Below are positions 55,723 to 64,000 of a DNA stretch of 64,000 nucleotides, piece by piece. Each line of letters starts with the position of its first letter. Positions within the stretch are counted from its first letter, which is position 1. The position numbers and the translations under genes were made by a program. The notes beneath the pieces were generated by a model that searched no databases, had not been told where the DNA came from, and worked only from the letters and a program-made list of their open reading frames with translations. The DNA comes from Anadara kagoshimensis (Eukaryota > Mollusca > Bivalvia > Arcoida > Arcidae), in contig CM037866.1 in NCBI GenBank assembly GCA_021292105.1, positions 4,563,502 to 4,627,501 on the forward strand. Direction: 5' to 3'.

Positions 55723-56030
55723 CAGGGGCGGATACAGGATTTTTTGAAAGGGGGGTGGGGGGTGGGGGGTTGAGAACTATCCAGGATTTTTTGAAAGGGG
55801 AGGTTGAGATCTATACAGGATTTTTTAAAGGGAGGGACGAGAATTATATCAATGCTAGATGCGAGCGCCGAAGGCGCGAGCTTCCATAGACGATGGGGCT
55901 AGGGCAGAGCCCCGATGGGGGCCAAGAAAATAATTTTAATCAGTCAATATCTCACTCTCTCTCTCTTTAAATTTTTCAAAGGGGGGGGGGGTTTGCAACC
56001 CCCGCAACACCTCCCCTAAATCCGCCACTG
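55723..56030. mobile_element. Short element with hAT-like ends and 16-bp direct repeats
   Basis: Ends 'CAGGGGCGGATACAGGATTT' and 'AAATCCGCCACTG' form imperfect TIRs of the CAGTGGCGGAT type. TTTTTATATCGCCAGC lies exactly outside both ends (55,707-55,722 and 56,031-56,046). The interior has G-runs and a small GC-rich hairpin (GCGAGCGCCGAAGGCGCGAG). Confidence 0.8.
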
Positions 56031-56384
56031 TTTTTATATCGCCAGCGATATTCGCAAACACTGCAAAGTCTTTGTTTCGGTACAATTTCAATAAAACTGC
56101 CCAAATTTAAGTACATTTTAATATAAAAAAATCAACCAAACTGAAAAAATCCGTCTAACTTGAACTGTTTATTTCATCCGTCCGTTTATCTGTTTTTTTT
56201 ATTACAAATCCGTCAAGAACGGATAAATCTGTAGAATTGTTCAGCCTTGTAATCAACGGATTGCGTAACCGGCGAATTTGATCATCTGAATTCAGAATAA
56301 CGTATCATTTTAAACTCAAACTGTAAATATTGTTACAATGGTCATTTTGTAATTCTGGTTTTTTGTTAATTCTAGTAAATTAAA

Positions 56385-56445
56385 ATTAAATGATTGTCAA
56401 AATTTGCCAAATTTAAGTCAAGGAAAACCACTGTTACTGATTTTG
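56385..56445. mobile_element. MITE family C fragment at the TIMM50 promoter
   Basis: 'TTGCCAAATTTAAGTCAAGG' resembles the right-arm 'TTGCAAAATTTAAGTTAAGG'. It ends about 75 nt upstream of the TIMM50 ATG. Confidence 0.45.
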
Positions 56446-56519
56446 GATAACAAGGCGCGTTCACAGATGGTGCGCCGGTAAATGGTGGGAATTCTCATAC
56501 AGGAAAAGAAGATACCAAG

Positions 56520-57141
56520 ATGGCTGCGCTCAGCAGGTCCATGCCGCTTATAAAACAAATCTTTCGTCCTTCATATGTCAGTGTAACAAGTGGTTCTCCT
56601 TTTTGTCAGTTGACAAGGGGATTGAGTGGACATTATAAGACATTTCCATTTGTAAAGATATGCTGTGTAAACTTTAGTTCTAAACCGCAATTTTTAGGTA
56701 TTTCATCAGAAAAATGGTTTAGGTGTCAAGTTTTAGCGAGGCAAGAATCTACCTCCTCGGATTCGGGACAGGAGCAGACAGACACAAAACCAAAAGATGA
56801 AAAGAAGAAAAAAGAATTTTATAAAACCACGTGGTTTTGGTCAACTGTTTTGATCGCCATTTGGGGCTCTTGTGCCGTAGTTTTCTTGTTTCCATGGTTT
56901 TTTCCACAGAAAGATGCTGAAGGAAATCCAATCCCAGATGAGTTTGATCATTTACCTCGGGGAACACAACATATGAAGAGATTTATGTCAAATTTTAACA
57001 AAACGCTAAAAGATATAGAGGAGCCATCTAGACCCAAACTGTTACCAGACCCTGTGGAGTACCCCTACATACAGCCACCATTCACACTGGTGATGGAAAT
57101 GACAGGCATCCTTGTCCACCCTGACTGGAGTTATAGCACAG
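56520..57141 (+). CDS. TIMM50: TIMM50, exon 1: presequence, membrane anchor, start of FCP1-like domain
   Basis: Mitochondrial import inner-membrane translocase subunit Tim50, the intermembrane-space receptor of the TIM23 complex that passes presequence proteins from TOM to Tim23. The ATG has a strong context (CAAGATGG). Residues 1 to about 75 are basic and hydroxylated with few acids, a typical matrix presequence. An acidic/basic hinge ([18 protein letters not shown]) follows, then one membrane segment at about 105-128 ([20 protein letters not shown]). The FCP1-like domain starts near residue 190 ([18 protein letters not shown]). The phosphatase DxDx(T/V) aspartates are replaced (MEMTG), as in other animal Tim50. 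Donor ACAG|GTTAAT. Confidence 0.95.
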
Positions 57142-58724
57142 GTTAATACATAAGTCTTGTCTTTATGTTAAGTATACCACTATGGTAGCTTAGTTGGTAG
57201 AGTAATCACTTTGTATATGGCAGGTCATGGGTTTAAACCCCTTCCAGAGTCTACCACTGCGGTAGCTCAGTTGGTAGAGTGCTCGCTTTGTAATTGGATT
57301 GATGTTGTGGGTTTGAACCCAAGACTTGAAAGTGGGTAGTGACTGTTCTTTTGCCAAGCAGCCAGCATTTAGAATTGAGTCATAGACTCGTACGTCCTTC
57401 AGAAGTGACCTTAAAAACTGATGTGCTGTATCACAGCAGGTGTGGTGTATTCAAGAACCCTTCCTGCACATTGCCCTATGTGCACTCCACTTCACCTATA
57501 GCTGGTGATGTCTCAATATAAGTGAAATATATCTTGCCTGAGATGTAAAATCCCATTCAATCAATCAGTGTTTCAGTTACGTAAAAAGTTTTTCCAGAAC
57601 TTATGTGCTCATCAGAGCTTAACTTAGCTCAGTTTCAATGAACTGACTGGGACTTGACATCTCATTTTACCTTAGTTTTTGTATAATGTTGCAGTAGCAA
57701 TTGATTATTCAGCTATTAGGGACAAAAGACAGTTTTGTCAGTCACCTTGGATTGATATAAGAACATGTTGATTTATATGTGAGAGTTGTTCTATTGCTCA
57801 CTCACTTTAAGAAGCTAAATCACTCGGTCATTATTTTGCAGACCCAGTTCCCCAGTCTCACTTTACATGAGGGAACCAGTAAATTCTGTTGTCTTAATGC
57901 CCGAGTGCCTGGCAAGGAAGCAGTTTCTCAAATTTTAAACTGTTATGTTATAATGTATGACCCAGTCTGATTCAAACCAAAGATTTCTTGCTCTTGAGCC
58001 AGACACTCACAAAAATCAGTGGCAGAGTGGTCTATAGATCACAGTACCTATCATTGTCAAGGTTTTACCACACAAGGGCAGATTGTAGTGTTAAAACGTT
58101 TATTTCTGTTACTGAAGGTCAGAGGTTTTCCAAGGGTACTCTGTTTTTCTCCAACACCCTTTAACTTATCTGACCTTGATTCAAATGAAAAACCTTGACT
58201 AGGGCATAAAAAACCATAATATTTGTACTCCACTCTGGTTTCCTCTGCCATTCTATAACTGACTGCCATTACATTTGAACTCTACTCGGCCAGTTGATGG
58301 GTCATTCCAGGCGCTCTGGCTTCCTCACCTGTCTTTAACTGACAGAGCACTTTAATTTAAGCAAAAGAATCTTGATGATAACAAAAAAATATTACATTTG
58401 TATTCCACCCCACTTGAGTTGGTGGTTCTCTCCACCATTACACTTGTACTTCACTTGAGTTGATGGGTTTTTCCAGGTACAGTGTTCATTCTAGAAGGGG
58501 GCCATGGATTCCTTAATTTTGCCAAATGACCTATTCTTAGGGCCTTAGGGGCTATATTTACCATTACATGAATACAAAGATCTATATTGATGCTATGGCA
58601 TTTTATAGGAAAGATTTTGAAAAATGTTAGAATGAACACTGCAGATGCTCTGGTTTTCTCCATCATATCCTTTGTACTCTTTTCCACTTACCGGTACTCA
58701 CTTATTTATCTTTTGTCTTTGCAG
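57142..58724 (+). other. TIMM50 intron
   Basis: 1,583-bp GT-AG intron. It holds a lone SINE head and a full SINE (57,177-57,567), then a low-order repeat ('CACTTGAGTTGRTGG', 'TCCACCATTACA', 'GATGGGTCATTCCAGG') between about 58,260 and 58,480. No coding. Confidence 0.8.
57177..57567 (+). mobile_element. SINE family A with an extra tRNA-like head in tandem
   Basis: A first head (57,179-57,248: 'GGTAGCTTAGTTGGTAGAGT' with 'GGGTTTAAACCCC') is followed directly by a complete SINE whose head is 'GGTAGCTCAGTTGGTAGAGT' with 'GGGTTTGAACCC'. The tail 'CTCAATATAAGTGAAATATA' ends 'TCCCATTCAATCAATC'. Both heads have good A and B boxes. Confidence 0.88.
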
Positions 58725-59263
58725 GATGGCGTTTTAAGAAGAGACCAGGTGTAGATTACTTTCTGCAGCAAGTTGCCCCACCCCACTTTGAAGTTGTCAT
58801 CTATACGTCGGAGACTGGTTTAACTGCAGACCCATTAATTACATCGCTAGACCCACAGAATTATATTACATATAGGTTATATCGAGACGCCACACATTAC
58901 AAGAACAATCACCATATAAAAGATCTCTCTTGTTTAAATAGGGACTTATCTAAAGTTATCTTTATAGACTGGAATGAGAAATCGTACTCACTAAATACAC
59001 GAAACGGCTTCAAGCTTAAAAAGTGGAAAGGTGAAGACGAGGACAGGACACTGTACGATTTGGCGTCCTTCTTGCGTGCGATTGGACAGACTGGCGTCGA
59101 AGATGTTCGAGAAGTTTTAGATTACTATAGTCAGTTTGATGATCCAATAGAAGCCTTCAAAGAAAATCAGAGGAAACTACAGGAGGAACAAGTAAGACAG
59201 GCGAAATCCTTACAAGAAAGTGATCAGAAAAGAAAACAGTTTGGTTTTTTCGGTCGACGGTGA
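58725..59263 (+). CDS. TIMM50: TIMM50, exon 2: FCP1-like domain and C-terminus
   Basis: Acceptor TTTGTCTTTGCAG|GATGGC; the split Gly codon (G|GA) restores GWRFKKRPGVDYFLQQ, the highly conserved Tim50 core. It continues with VVIYTSETGLTADPLITSLD, YRLYRDATHYKNNHHIKDLS, CLNRDLSKVIFIDWN and EDRTLYDLASFLRAI, all matching the FCP1/NIF-like fold of Tim50. The tail EVLDYYSQFDDPIEAFKENQ is followed by a charged helix ending KQFGFFGRR. Stop TGA at 59,261-59,263. The two exons give 386 aa, near the usual animal length (about 350-380). All in frame; no sign of decay. Confidence 0.96.
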
Positions 59264-59387
59264 AATGACAGTATGGTGTAGAGTTTTATATTATAATGAG
59301 TGATTGATTTTGTTACTGACTGTATTAAATGTTGCTGCTATAATTCACTGTAACATGATTTGCCAGTGTTCCATGTCACCTCACCTC

Positions 59388-59710
59388 ACCTCATCTCTCC
59401 TCTTCATCCCTAGTGTGACATAAGGCCTTTACTAGTTCCTTCCACTTCCCTCTGCCCTGTGCTATATGCTGGGCTTGTCCTAGGCTGTATCCCTGTTCTT
59501 GCAGTTCAGATAGGATGGTCCTTCTCCAGGTGGTCCGAGGTCTGCCAGGTTTTCTCTTTCCAGGTGGTGACCAACGTAGTGCTAATTTAGGAATGCGTTC
59601 TTGTGGCATCCTCAGTAATGTCCTAGCCATCTGAATTGTCTTCTTTTCAATTCCATTGCAATGGGCTGGCATTTGCATTTCTTCATCAGATACCATGTGA
59701 TACCCCATAA
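59388..59710 (-). pseudogene. 3' end of a LINE ORF2 (endonuclease/RT protein C-terminus)
   Basis: On - an open frame of 105 codons reads MGYHMVSDEEMQMPAHCNGI, RMPQERIPKLALRWSPPGKR, then KPGRPRTTWRRTILSELQEQ and GQAQHIAQGRGKWKELVKAL, ending CHTRDEEER. The GKRKxGRPxTTWRR ... W..L..ALC pattern is the familiar C-terminus of animal non-LTR retrotransposon ORF2 proteins. The RT and endonuclease parts are missing, so this is a 5'-truncated dead copy. The element's upstream boundary may lie as far as about 59,850. Confidence 0.85.
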
Positions 59711-59863
59711 CGATTCTGCAGAACTATTATTCCCATTGCCATGATTGGAGATGGAATTGCTTCAGTTCAGGTTTTCCTGTAAAAATGGCCTTACTCTTGG
59801 AGGGTGGTATTAAATCATGGTACACTGGTTAACTCTATTCCATGGCCATTTTTTGTGAATTTG

Positions 59864-60941
59864 TCGCAACACAAAATATTTTGGAATACCTAATATACCG
59901 TCATAAATTATTATTTGTTATGCTTTTAAATTTAGAATTTTTTACTAAGGCTTAAAAAAAATATGTGTGTTACTGCTAACCCGACAGACCCAACTAAAAA
60001 AGGACCGACTCCATATTTTTTCCCGTATTTTTGAAAATCTGTTTTCGTTTTTCAATTAAAACTCTATTGTATCAAAAACAAGTCAGCAACACGTATGGTT
60101 TGTACATGTTTTTGATTTTAGTTATATTTTTAATTTTAAATTACATCTAAATTATCTAAAATAACTTAAACAACACATTTTAGATTTATAATATAATTTT
60201 AACATAATACATTACATACACATGCATAACATATGCTATTTAAAAAAAAAAATAAAAAAAAAAAAAAAATAAAAAAAAATCAACCTACAGACTCTTTATA
60301 ATAATTCTATGTTAGCGGAAACACACATATTTTTTTTTTAGGCTTAATGTAAATTGGAAATTTTTTTCGTGTTTATTATGTGAGAGTAATTGTTTTACAA
60401 ATTTGCCCCAAAAAATATTTTTGTACAGCGTGAACAAAGTGAACCTGTACTTTGCCATCGCTTTCTTCCAAGATATCGAGCTTCTTTGCTATGAAATTAT
60501 AAGATATGAGTACACCTGGAAATAGTGCGCCTGATAAATGAGCGTGAAAGAAGTATATCTGTTTTATCGTGAGATATGTATTCTGAGACGGGTAATGCAT
60601 TTGGTTACATATGCACATTTGGAATAAATTTTCGGAATACATTTCAGAATCTAGTAAAATATTGCGACGGGATGCATCTAATAATTTCTGCAATTTGGCG
60701 AACTGATCTCATGTTTACAATAAAAAGTAGTTCGAGAAGTTTGCGTCCTACGATGTAAAATCATAACTTTTTAAGAAATGAACAGCAACGGCAGGTTGTT
60801 TAATGAATTCTTCGTGAAATCTACGGAAATTTAAATTTATTTTGAAGGTTATGATAACGTATTTTAATGTTGAGGCAATTGTGTCATATTTTAAAATGTT
60901 TATCGATTAGATTTTACTTTCGTGAAAGGGAGATAATTCGT
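59864..60941. other. AT-rich spacer with a poly-A-rich tract
   Basis: An A-rich stretch lies at 60,241-60,280. The 105-codon - frame at 60,376-60,693 has no family signature and is not called. Confidence 0.45.
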
Positions 60942-61330
60942 ACAGCGTTGTATGCAAATTTTAAATACAGTCGTTTTACCAGTTCCGAACAGGGTTTCAT
61001 ATAAGCGCTGCTGCAGACGTCATCCACAAGCAGAGGAAATAAAATTTATGTGGTGTAATAATACAAATGTTTACTGATTCCAAAATATCGACACCTGTCC
61101 TCAAAAACACGTGGTAGTATGTTTTCTTGAAAAAAGCATTTCCGTGATCATGATTTGTTTACATCGTTAAACTAGGTCACCAACAATCTGTCGTACATTA
61201 GAAACAGCAAATTGAGAAAGTTATTTTGCGATTCCTTTAATTGAACGGGATTGAAATTTTAGATTATTCGGTAGTAAAAATTCGGAACTGGTAAAACAAC
61301 TAAATGATCCAGTTATGCATACAACCGCTA
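60942..61330. mobile_element. Inverted-repeat element (MITE-like)
   Basis: Left 'ACAGCGTTGTATGCAAATTT' to 'GTTTTACCAGTTCCGAACAG'; right 'TTCGGAACTGGTAAAACAAC' to 'TATGCATACAACCGCTA'. Arms of about 55 bp, imperfect. No ORF. Confidence 0.7.
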
Positions 61331-61745
61331 GAATGTACCCCCTCATAGCGACGGTAGGATCTGCAAAACTCTACTTTCTCTCTATCCGAAATGACAAAAC
61401 GATCGGGTACAACTTTTTTAAATTTTAATTACCGATTGTCTTTTTCATATATGTATGAAATTAATTTTTTCTACCATTTAATTCAGCAATACATGGTTTG
61501 GTACATAAAAATTTGTTTCTTTTTCCAAAAAAAAAACCCCATCCGTCGGACTATATGCATAGATCAACGACACCAAATTTGATTATCTTGAATTGGGAAT
61601 TGAAAAATTTTGTTTATGTAATAAGTGCAGGTTGCCTACAGTATTATTGCAAAAATGAAAGTACATGTATTTCAAATATTCAATTGTGTTGCATGTCTTG
61701 AATGTTTTTGTCTGCATTTTGTTGTGTATGTGTGAGTTGTTAATT

Positions 61746-61952
61746 GACTGATCGCCGGCCACGCCCACAATGTTCCAACAATGGCTCAGCGTGCTTGAAT
61801 TACACACAAAAGGAATGAAAACTCGGTCTTAATTTTCCCATTTAATGACATCACTGACACTAGAACGTCATTAGTTGTCGTGACGCTGCTTTGCTACCTT
61901 GATGGCGGCCTGTGTCAGAACATAAAAGCGTGGCCGGCGATACGTCAATTTG
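61746..61952. repeat. About 210-bp repeat, copy 2 (copy 1 at 33,724-33,940)
   Basis: Same ordered blocks as copy 1 ('CGCCCACAATGTTCCAACAA', 'ACGTCATTAGTTGTCGTGAC', 'TTGATGGCGGCC', 'GGCCGGCGATACGTCAATT'). Confidence 0.8.
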
Positions 61953-61999
61953 GCTTCCAAGTATTGCCAAATACATAGAAAATACTTTTTATTAGGTTA

Positions 62000-62331
62000 G
62001 GTGTTAGAACACTGGCTTGCAGCATAGTGGATATGTGTGACTGTATGTATGTGGATATGTTATTCAGGTGAGCAATAAGGCCCATAGATGTTTTTGTGAA
62101 AATACTGTCTTGCAGCAAAATGTATATATATATATATATATATATATTTGCAAATATGTCTACAGGTGAGCAAAAAGGACCATAGTTCTCTTGTTTGTGA
62201 TAATACTGGCATGCAGCATAGTAGATATGTGTGACTGTTTATGTCTCCAAGTCTCTATATTCAACACACCCTTCAGATGAGCAAAATGACCCATTACCTC
62301 TTTTAAGATACATGTAGTAGCTTGTGTGTAC
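62000..62331. repeat. Degenerate tandem units with a (TA)n tract
   Basis: 'ACTGGCTTGCAGCATAGTGG' at about 62,012 recurs as 'ACTGTCTTGCAGCAAAATG' and 'ACTGGCATGCAGCATAGTAG' with a period near 100 bp, plus 'AGGTGAGCAAAAAGGACCAT'-like words. Pure TA at 62,121-62,148. Confidence 0.65.
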
Positions 62332-62601
62332 AGACAAACAACATTGACCTGTCTTCTTGACCTGTAATTAAAAACTTTATACATCATGATACATGTAGTA
62401 GCTTGTGTGTACAGACAAACAACATTGACCTGTCTTCTTGACCTGTAATTAAAAATATTTATACATCATGAAACATGCATTGTTTATGTGTTAACTGTAA
62501 ATCATAACACAGCCCATGTATTGGGTGGATCATCATCTATGGATATAATCATATTCTTAATGATAGGTCAAGCGGACAGGTTAGTGTTGTTTGCCTTTAA
62601 C
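62332..62601. mobile_element. MITE family N with duplicated left end
   Basis: An 80-bp block ('GTAGCTTGTGTGTACAGACA', 'AACAACATTGACCTGTCTTC') is repeated exactly or nearly so at about 62,309-62,388 and 62,389-62,468. The right end is 'GGTCAAGCGGACAGGTTAGT'. The element end therefore has two tandem copies. Confidence 0.75.
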
Positions 62602-62805
62602 TGTGTATGACTATGTATGACTGTGTGTATTTTTTGGTTTTCATATAGATATTATGTGATTTACTTCTTGCTTAGCAGATATTGGAGTATGGTGACTTTT
62701 GTTTGATATTTTATCCTATTTAATGTGTAATCTGCCAAAATCTCTATGTAACAAAAACATTTAATAGAATCCATAGCACATAGGTATTTAAATACTACAT
62801 GTATA

Positions 62806-62997
62806 TTTCACTTATATCGAGACATTGCCAGCTATAGCTCAACTCAACTACTGTATAACAATCAAAAGCAAATAACAACAACCAATCCATGTCCAAGCCA
62901 CAATCCCAAAGCAAAGTAATAGCTTTGAAACTGGCAAACAAACATGTGAACTTTCACCAGGGAAGTGAGACTGGGTGCTCCAGAAGGTTAAGCAGAT
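62806..62997 (-). mobile_element. SINE-tail fragment followed by retroelement tail R
   Basis: 'TTTCACTTATATCGAGACAT' plus 'AGCTCAACTCAACTAC' (62,806-62,850), then 'CAACCAATCCATGTCCAAGC' and 'TTTCACCAGGGAAGTGAGAC' (62,876-62,997). Confidence 0.65.
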
Positions 62998-63359
62998 TTT
63001 GGAAAGTGCTGTTTGTAATAAAGACAGTCAACTACAGTGTCACAAAGCTTCTCACTGCCTTCCACTGATGTGAGGAAGTTTGTTAGTTTGAACATTTCTT
63101 AGCAAGGCATAAAACACCATTACTTCACTCCACTCTGGAACTCTTTTTTTTAATGACAAAAAATCGTCACCATACTTAGTTTAATTAGCTGGTCGAGGAT
63201 ACCAGAATTGTGTGTTTGTATGCCAAAAGTGGATAAATCTTTAGGTAAATTTTATAAAAAATGATATCTATGATATCACATGTTATTTGTATATGTATAG
63301 CAGTTTAGAACAATAAATATCATTTTATCAGAACTTGAGTTCGAATGTTTTAAGATACC

Positions 63360-64000
63360 AAAGCCATTTGAGCTCACCTGGATAAATGACCATTTGAGCT
63401 CACCTAGCCAATTGACCTTTAGAGGTAATGAATTTGAGCTCACATGGTCAAATGACATTTTATCAGAACTTAAGTCCGATTGATTTAAGATATCGAAACC
63501 ATTTTATCTCACCTGGCTCACTGACCATTTAGAGATGTGCAGTTGAGCTCACCTGGCCATTTAGGGTAATGCATTTGAGCTCATCTGGCTCACTGGTCAT
63601 TTAGGGTTATGCATTTGAGCTTACTTGGCAAAATGACCATTTGAGGTTATGCATTTGAGCTCACCTGGCCAATTGAATAATTGAGGTTATGTATTTGAGC
63701 TCACCTGAACAAATGACAACATGAGGTTATGCATTTGAGCTCACATGGCCAAATGACCATTTAGGGTAATGCATTTAAGCTCACTTGACTAAATGACCAT
63801 TTTAGGTTATGCATTTGAACTCACCTGGCCAAATGACCATTTGAGGGCGCGCATTTGAGCTGACATGACCATTTGAGGTTATGCATTTGAGCTGACCTGG
63901 CTAAATGACCATAAGAGTAATGCTATGCATTTAAGCTAACCTGGTCAAATTGCCATTTGAGGTTATGCATTTGAGCTCGCTCTGACCAAATGACCACTTG
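63360..64000. repeat. Tandem array, about 40-bp unit, about 16 copies, runs off the window
   Basis: Unit: 'GGTTATGCATTTGAGCTCAC' followed by 'CTGGCCAAATGACCATTTGA'. Copies are 80-95% alike, closest between about 63,577 and 63,910. The earliest units are irregular. The right end is not in the window. Confidence 0.92.

Noticed and set aside
57252-57330. A tRNA gene with good A and B boxes (also at 47,470-47,541 and 55,380-55,447)
   Set aside because: No full cloverleaf is evident and the sequence continues into the SINE body and tail; these are SINE heads.
60376-60693. A 105-codon minus-strand frame
   Set aside because: No recognisable motif, no supporting exon context, and it sits in AT-rich spacer next to a MITE-like element. 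A protein search could reopen it.

Overview
The window looks like nuclear DNA from a marine mollusc, most likely a bivalve. It is AT-rich, its genes have GT-AG introns, and it is dense with short transposable elements. These include tRNA-headed SINEs ending in a 'GATATAAGTGAAAT ... AACACCATTACTCAACTC' type tail, many TIR-bounded MITEs, 3' ends of a retroelement, and microsatellites. The mollusc call rests on recalled resemblance of these repeats to bivalve repeats and was not checked by a search.

Three protein-coding genes can be supported. (1) On the + strand, at least six exons between 14,597 and 30,148 encode a ZU5 / ZU5- or UPA-like / death-domain protein of about 683 aa, best compared with DTHD1 (death domain-containing protein 1). 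(2) On the - strand, from 47,065 down to 38,707, lies a very acidic protein with three blocks of internal tandem repeats and at least four C2H2 zinc fingers toward its C-terminus. Its first 5.1 kb is one open frame, but about 2.2 kb downstream is cut by nine single-base frame changes, nearly all at short A/T runs. (3) On the + strand, two exons (56,520-57,141 and 58,725-59,263) encode TIMM50, the TIM23-complex receptor of the mitochondrial inner membrane.

Layout: 1-14.5 kb holds microsatellites, MITEs and SINEs with no recognisable gene. 14.5-31.6 kb is the DTHD1-like gene, whose introns are packed with retroelement tails and with a MITE whose terminal repeat has been amplified into a satellite (19.27-20.14 kb). 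31.6-38.7 kb is repeat-rich spacer with several 'AAAGGCCACC' MITEs. 38.7-47.1 kb is the zinc-finger gene. 47.1-56.5 kb is spacer with SINEs, a nested palindromic transposon (52.35-53.58 kb), expanded tetranucleotides and a hAT-like element. 56.5-59.3 kb is TIMM50. 59.3-64 kb holds a LINE 3' remnant, more MITEs and a 40-bp tandem array running off the right edge.

The three genes show no functional link. The most interesting signals are the ZU5 exon enclosed by a young inverted retroelement pair, the satellite born from a MITE end, the nested hairpin element, and the clustered frame breaks in the zinc-finger gene. I found no complete autonomous transposon, CRISPR, or tRNA/rRNA gene.
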